NCBI GenBank assembly: GCA_018668095.1
Contig: JABIQF010000283.1
Coordinates: forward strand, 1-15,729
Length of the DNA stretch: 15,729 nucleotides
Source: Cellvibrionales bacterium
GTDB lineage: Bacteria; Pseudomonadota; Gammaproteobacteria; Pseudomonadales; UBA7434
Direction: 5' to 3'
Below are positions 15,009-15,729 of this stretch, in pieces. Numbering within the stretch: position 1 is the stretch's first letter; each line of letters starts with the position of its first letter. The notes beneath the pieces were generated by a model. The model made no database searches. It had not been told where the DNA came from and was given only the letters and a program-made list of their open reading frames with translations. Both the position numbers and the translations under genes were made by a program.

Positions 15009-15035
15009 AAGGGTGACCTTCTTAAGGTCACCCTT
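15009..15035. other. Perfect 12-bp hairpin after the EF-hand gene
   Basis: AAGGGTGACCTT (15009-15020) and AAGGTCACCCTT (15024-15035) are perfectly complementary with a 3-nt loop. It lies 14 nt after the stop codon, where a terminator would be expected, but no U tract follows. It may end the sulfatase unit by a non-canonical route, protect the 3' end of the mRNA, or separate it from the opposing pseudogene. Confidence 0.6.
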
Positions 15036-15039
15036 GCGC

Positions 15040-15729
15040 GACAATGAAATAATCATCAATGTAAAAGCACCAAGCTCCCACTCGCCAATTTATATCCAGA
15101 TAATAATAAGCTAAGGTATCAGAAGCAATATCTAACGAGATTTTATAGCCTTGCATGGTATCTAAGTGAATACACTTAAACCTTTTCCTTTCAACTCTTT
15201 TCTGGTCGCGTTACTCGTGAAAAAAATGACGGGTATATAAAGCTGAACAATTTTATCTCGCGCACGAACTCCGCTATTCGACACAATGACAGACAAGCAA
15301 TCAGATTTATTTTCAATGATTCGCGAAGCTGATAATGCCGGCTTACTATACGAGAATTGCATGTAAATCAAACCATCAGCAAACTCAAATAGACTTTTAG
15401 TCGGCGCATCAGCGTAAGGTCGAACATAAGTGGATGGTTTGTGATTACAAATAGCCTAGAGAAGGCCGCACGGCATGGAATTTTAATCAGTAGTTTACTG
15501 CTGAGATCTACCTCTCCAAAAACAATCTCAGCCAGCGCTTGGCCACCTAATACCACTAACTACTAGGCTTCGATAAGTACATCAATATTCTCAACCGGCC
15601 AAGACTCTGCCAATGAACTGCCAATGGCCAGCTATTAATTTGAGCAACAACTGTAGGTGTGCCAGACGCTTGAACAGCCTGCACTTACGCTAACGGCTAA
15701 TGGTATAAATTTATTGTGCTGCGAGGAAA
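15040..15729 (-). pseudogene. Decayed GH3 beta-glucosidase-like gene, C-terminal part, continuing past the window edge
   Basis: Read on the minus strand, several frames together recover the C-terminal half of a glycoside hydrolase 3 protein. In order: QAVQASGTPTVVAQINSWPL (about 15690-15625), a frameshift near 15603, WPVENIDVLIEA ending at two TAG codons near 15563, GGQALAEIVFGEVDLSSKLLIKIP (15545-15475), another shift, then NHKPSTYVRPYADAPTKSLFEF (about 15445-15380). The Fn3-like domain follows, with VIVSNSGVRARDKIVQLYI, RKELKGKG and a TAG near 15164. A last segment, DTLAYYYLDINWRV, lies at about 15120-15080. Stops, at least three frameshifts and substitutions of conserved residues show long-standing inactivation. 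Sequencing error is unlikely because there are so many lesions and the neighbours are intact. GH3 assignment is by remembered motifs. Confidence 0.85.

Noticed and set aside
1..15729. CRISPR array, tRNA or rRNA genes, insertion sequences, prophage or integrase genes
   Set aside because: I looked on both strands and saw no spaced direct repeats, clover-leaf signatures, transposase motifs or terminal inverted repeats; the only repeats are the two short tandem arrays listed.

Overview
The window comes from a gammaproteobacterium with moderate GC, most likely a marine heterotroph. The evidence is the order suhB / trmJ-iscRSUA-hscBA-fdx-iscX ... ndk-rlmN, close matches to Escherichia coli residue numbering in the Isc proteins, and a secreted sulfatase next to a glycoside hydrolase 3 relic, which points to use of sulfated (probably algal) polysaccharides. 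The genus cannot be fixed from the sequence.

Layout from left to right. Positions 1-1569 (minus strand) hold rlmN, cut by the window edge, and ndk behind its own sigma70-like promoter. Positions 1827-4460 (minus) hold a block not expected here: a long-type ispG, a small two-helix membrane protein, and a complete higBA toxin-antitoxin module with a near-consensus promoter, an inverted repeat centred on its -10 box, and tandem leader repeats. A perfect 13-bp hairpin terminator at 4464-4496 separates this block from the housekeeping iron-sulfur operon. Positions 4531-10273 (minus) hold the complete isc operon iscR-iscS-iscU-iscA-hscB-hscA-fdx-iscX. Its promoter (TTGACT-N17-GATAAT) carries two directly abutting 25-bp IscR type 1-like sites, so [2Fe-2S]-IscR feedback repression should apply. 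trmJ lies upstream of iscR and diverges from suhB.

Positions 11595-12737 (plus) hold suhB, a small conserved-looking protein with an Ala/Glu/Pro tail, and a strong terminator. Positions 12823-14994 (plus) hold a strong promoter, a secreted formylglycine-type sulfatase and a secreted protein with four EF-hand loops. Positions about 15040-15729 (minus) are a decayed GH3 beta-glucosidase-like gene, still readable in several frames but broken by stops and frameshifts.

IscS supplies sulfur to the IscU scaffold. Fdx supplies electrons, HscA/HscB release the cluster, IscA carries it onward, IscX modulates IscS, and IscR senses the result. RlmN and IspG both need [4Fe-4S] clusters, so they are plausible clients of the neighbouring machinery. 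No clearly new multi-gene system is visible. The items most worth a second look are the ispG/2-TM/higBA block between iscX and ndk, the sulfatase/EF-hand pair beside a dying GH3 gene, and the 74-residue protein downstream of suhB.
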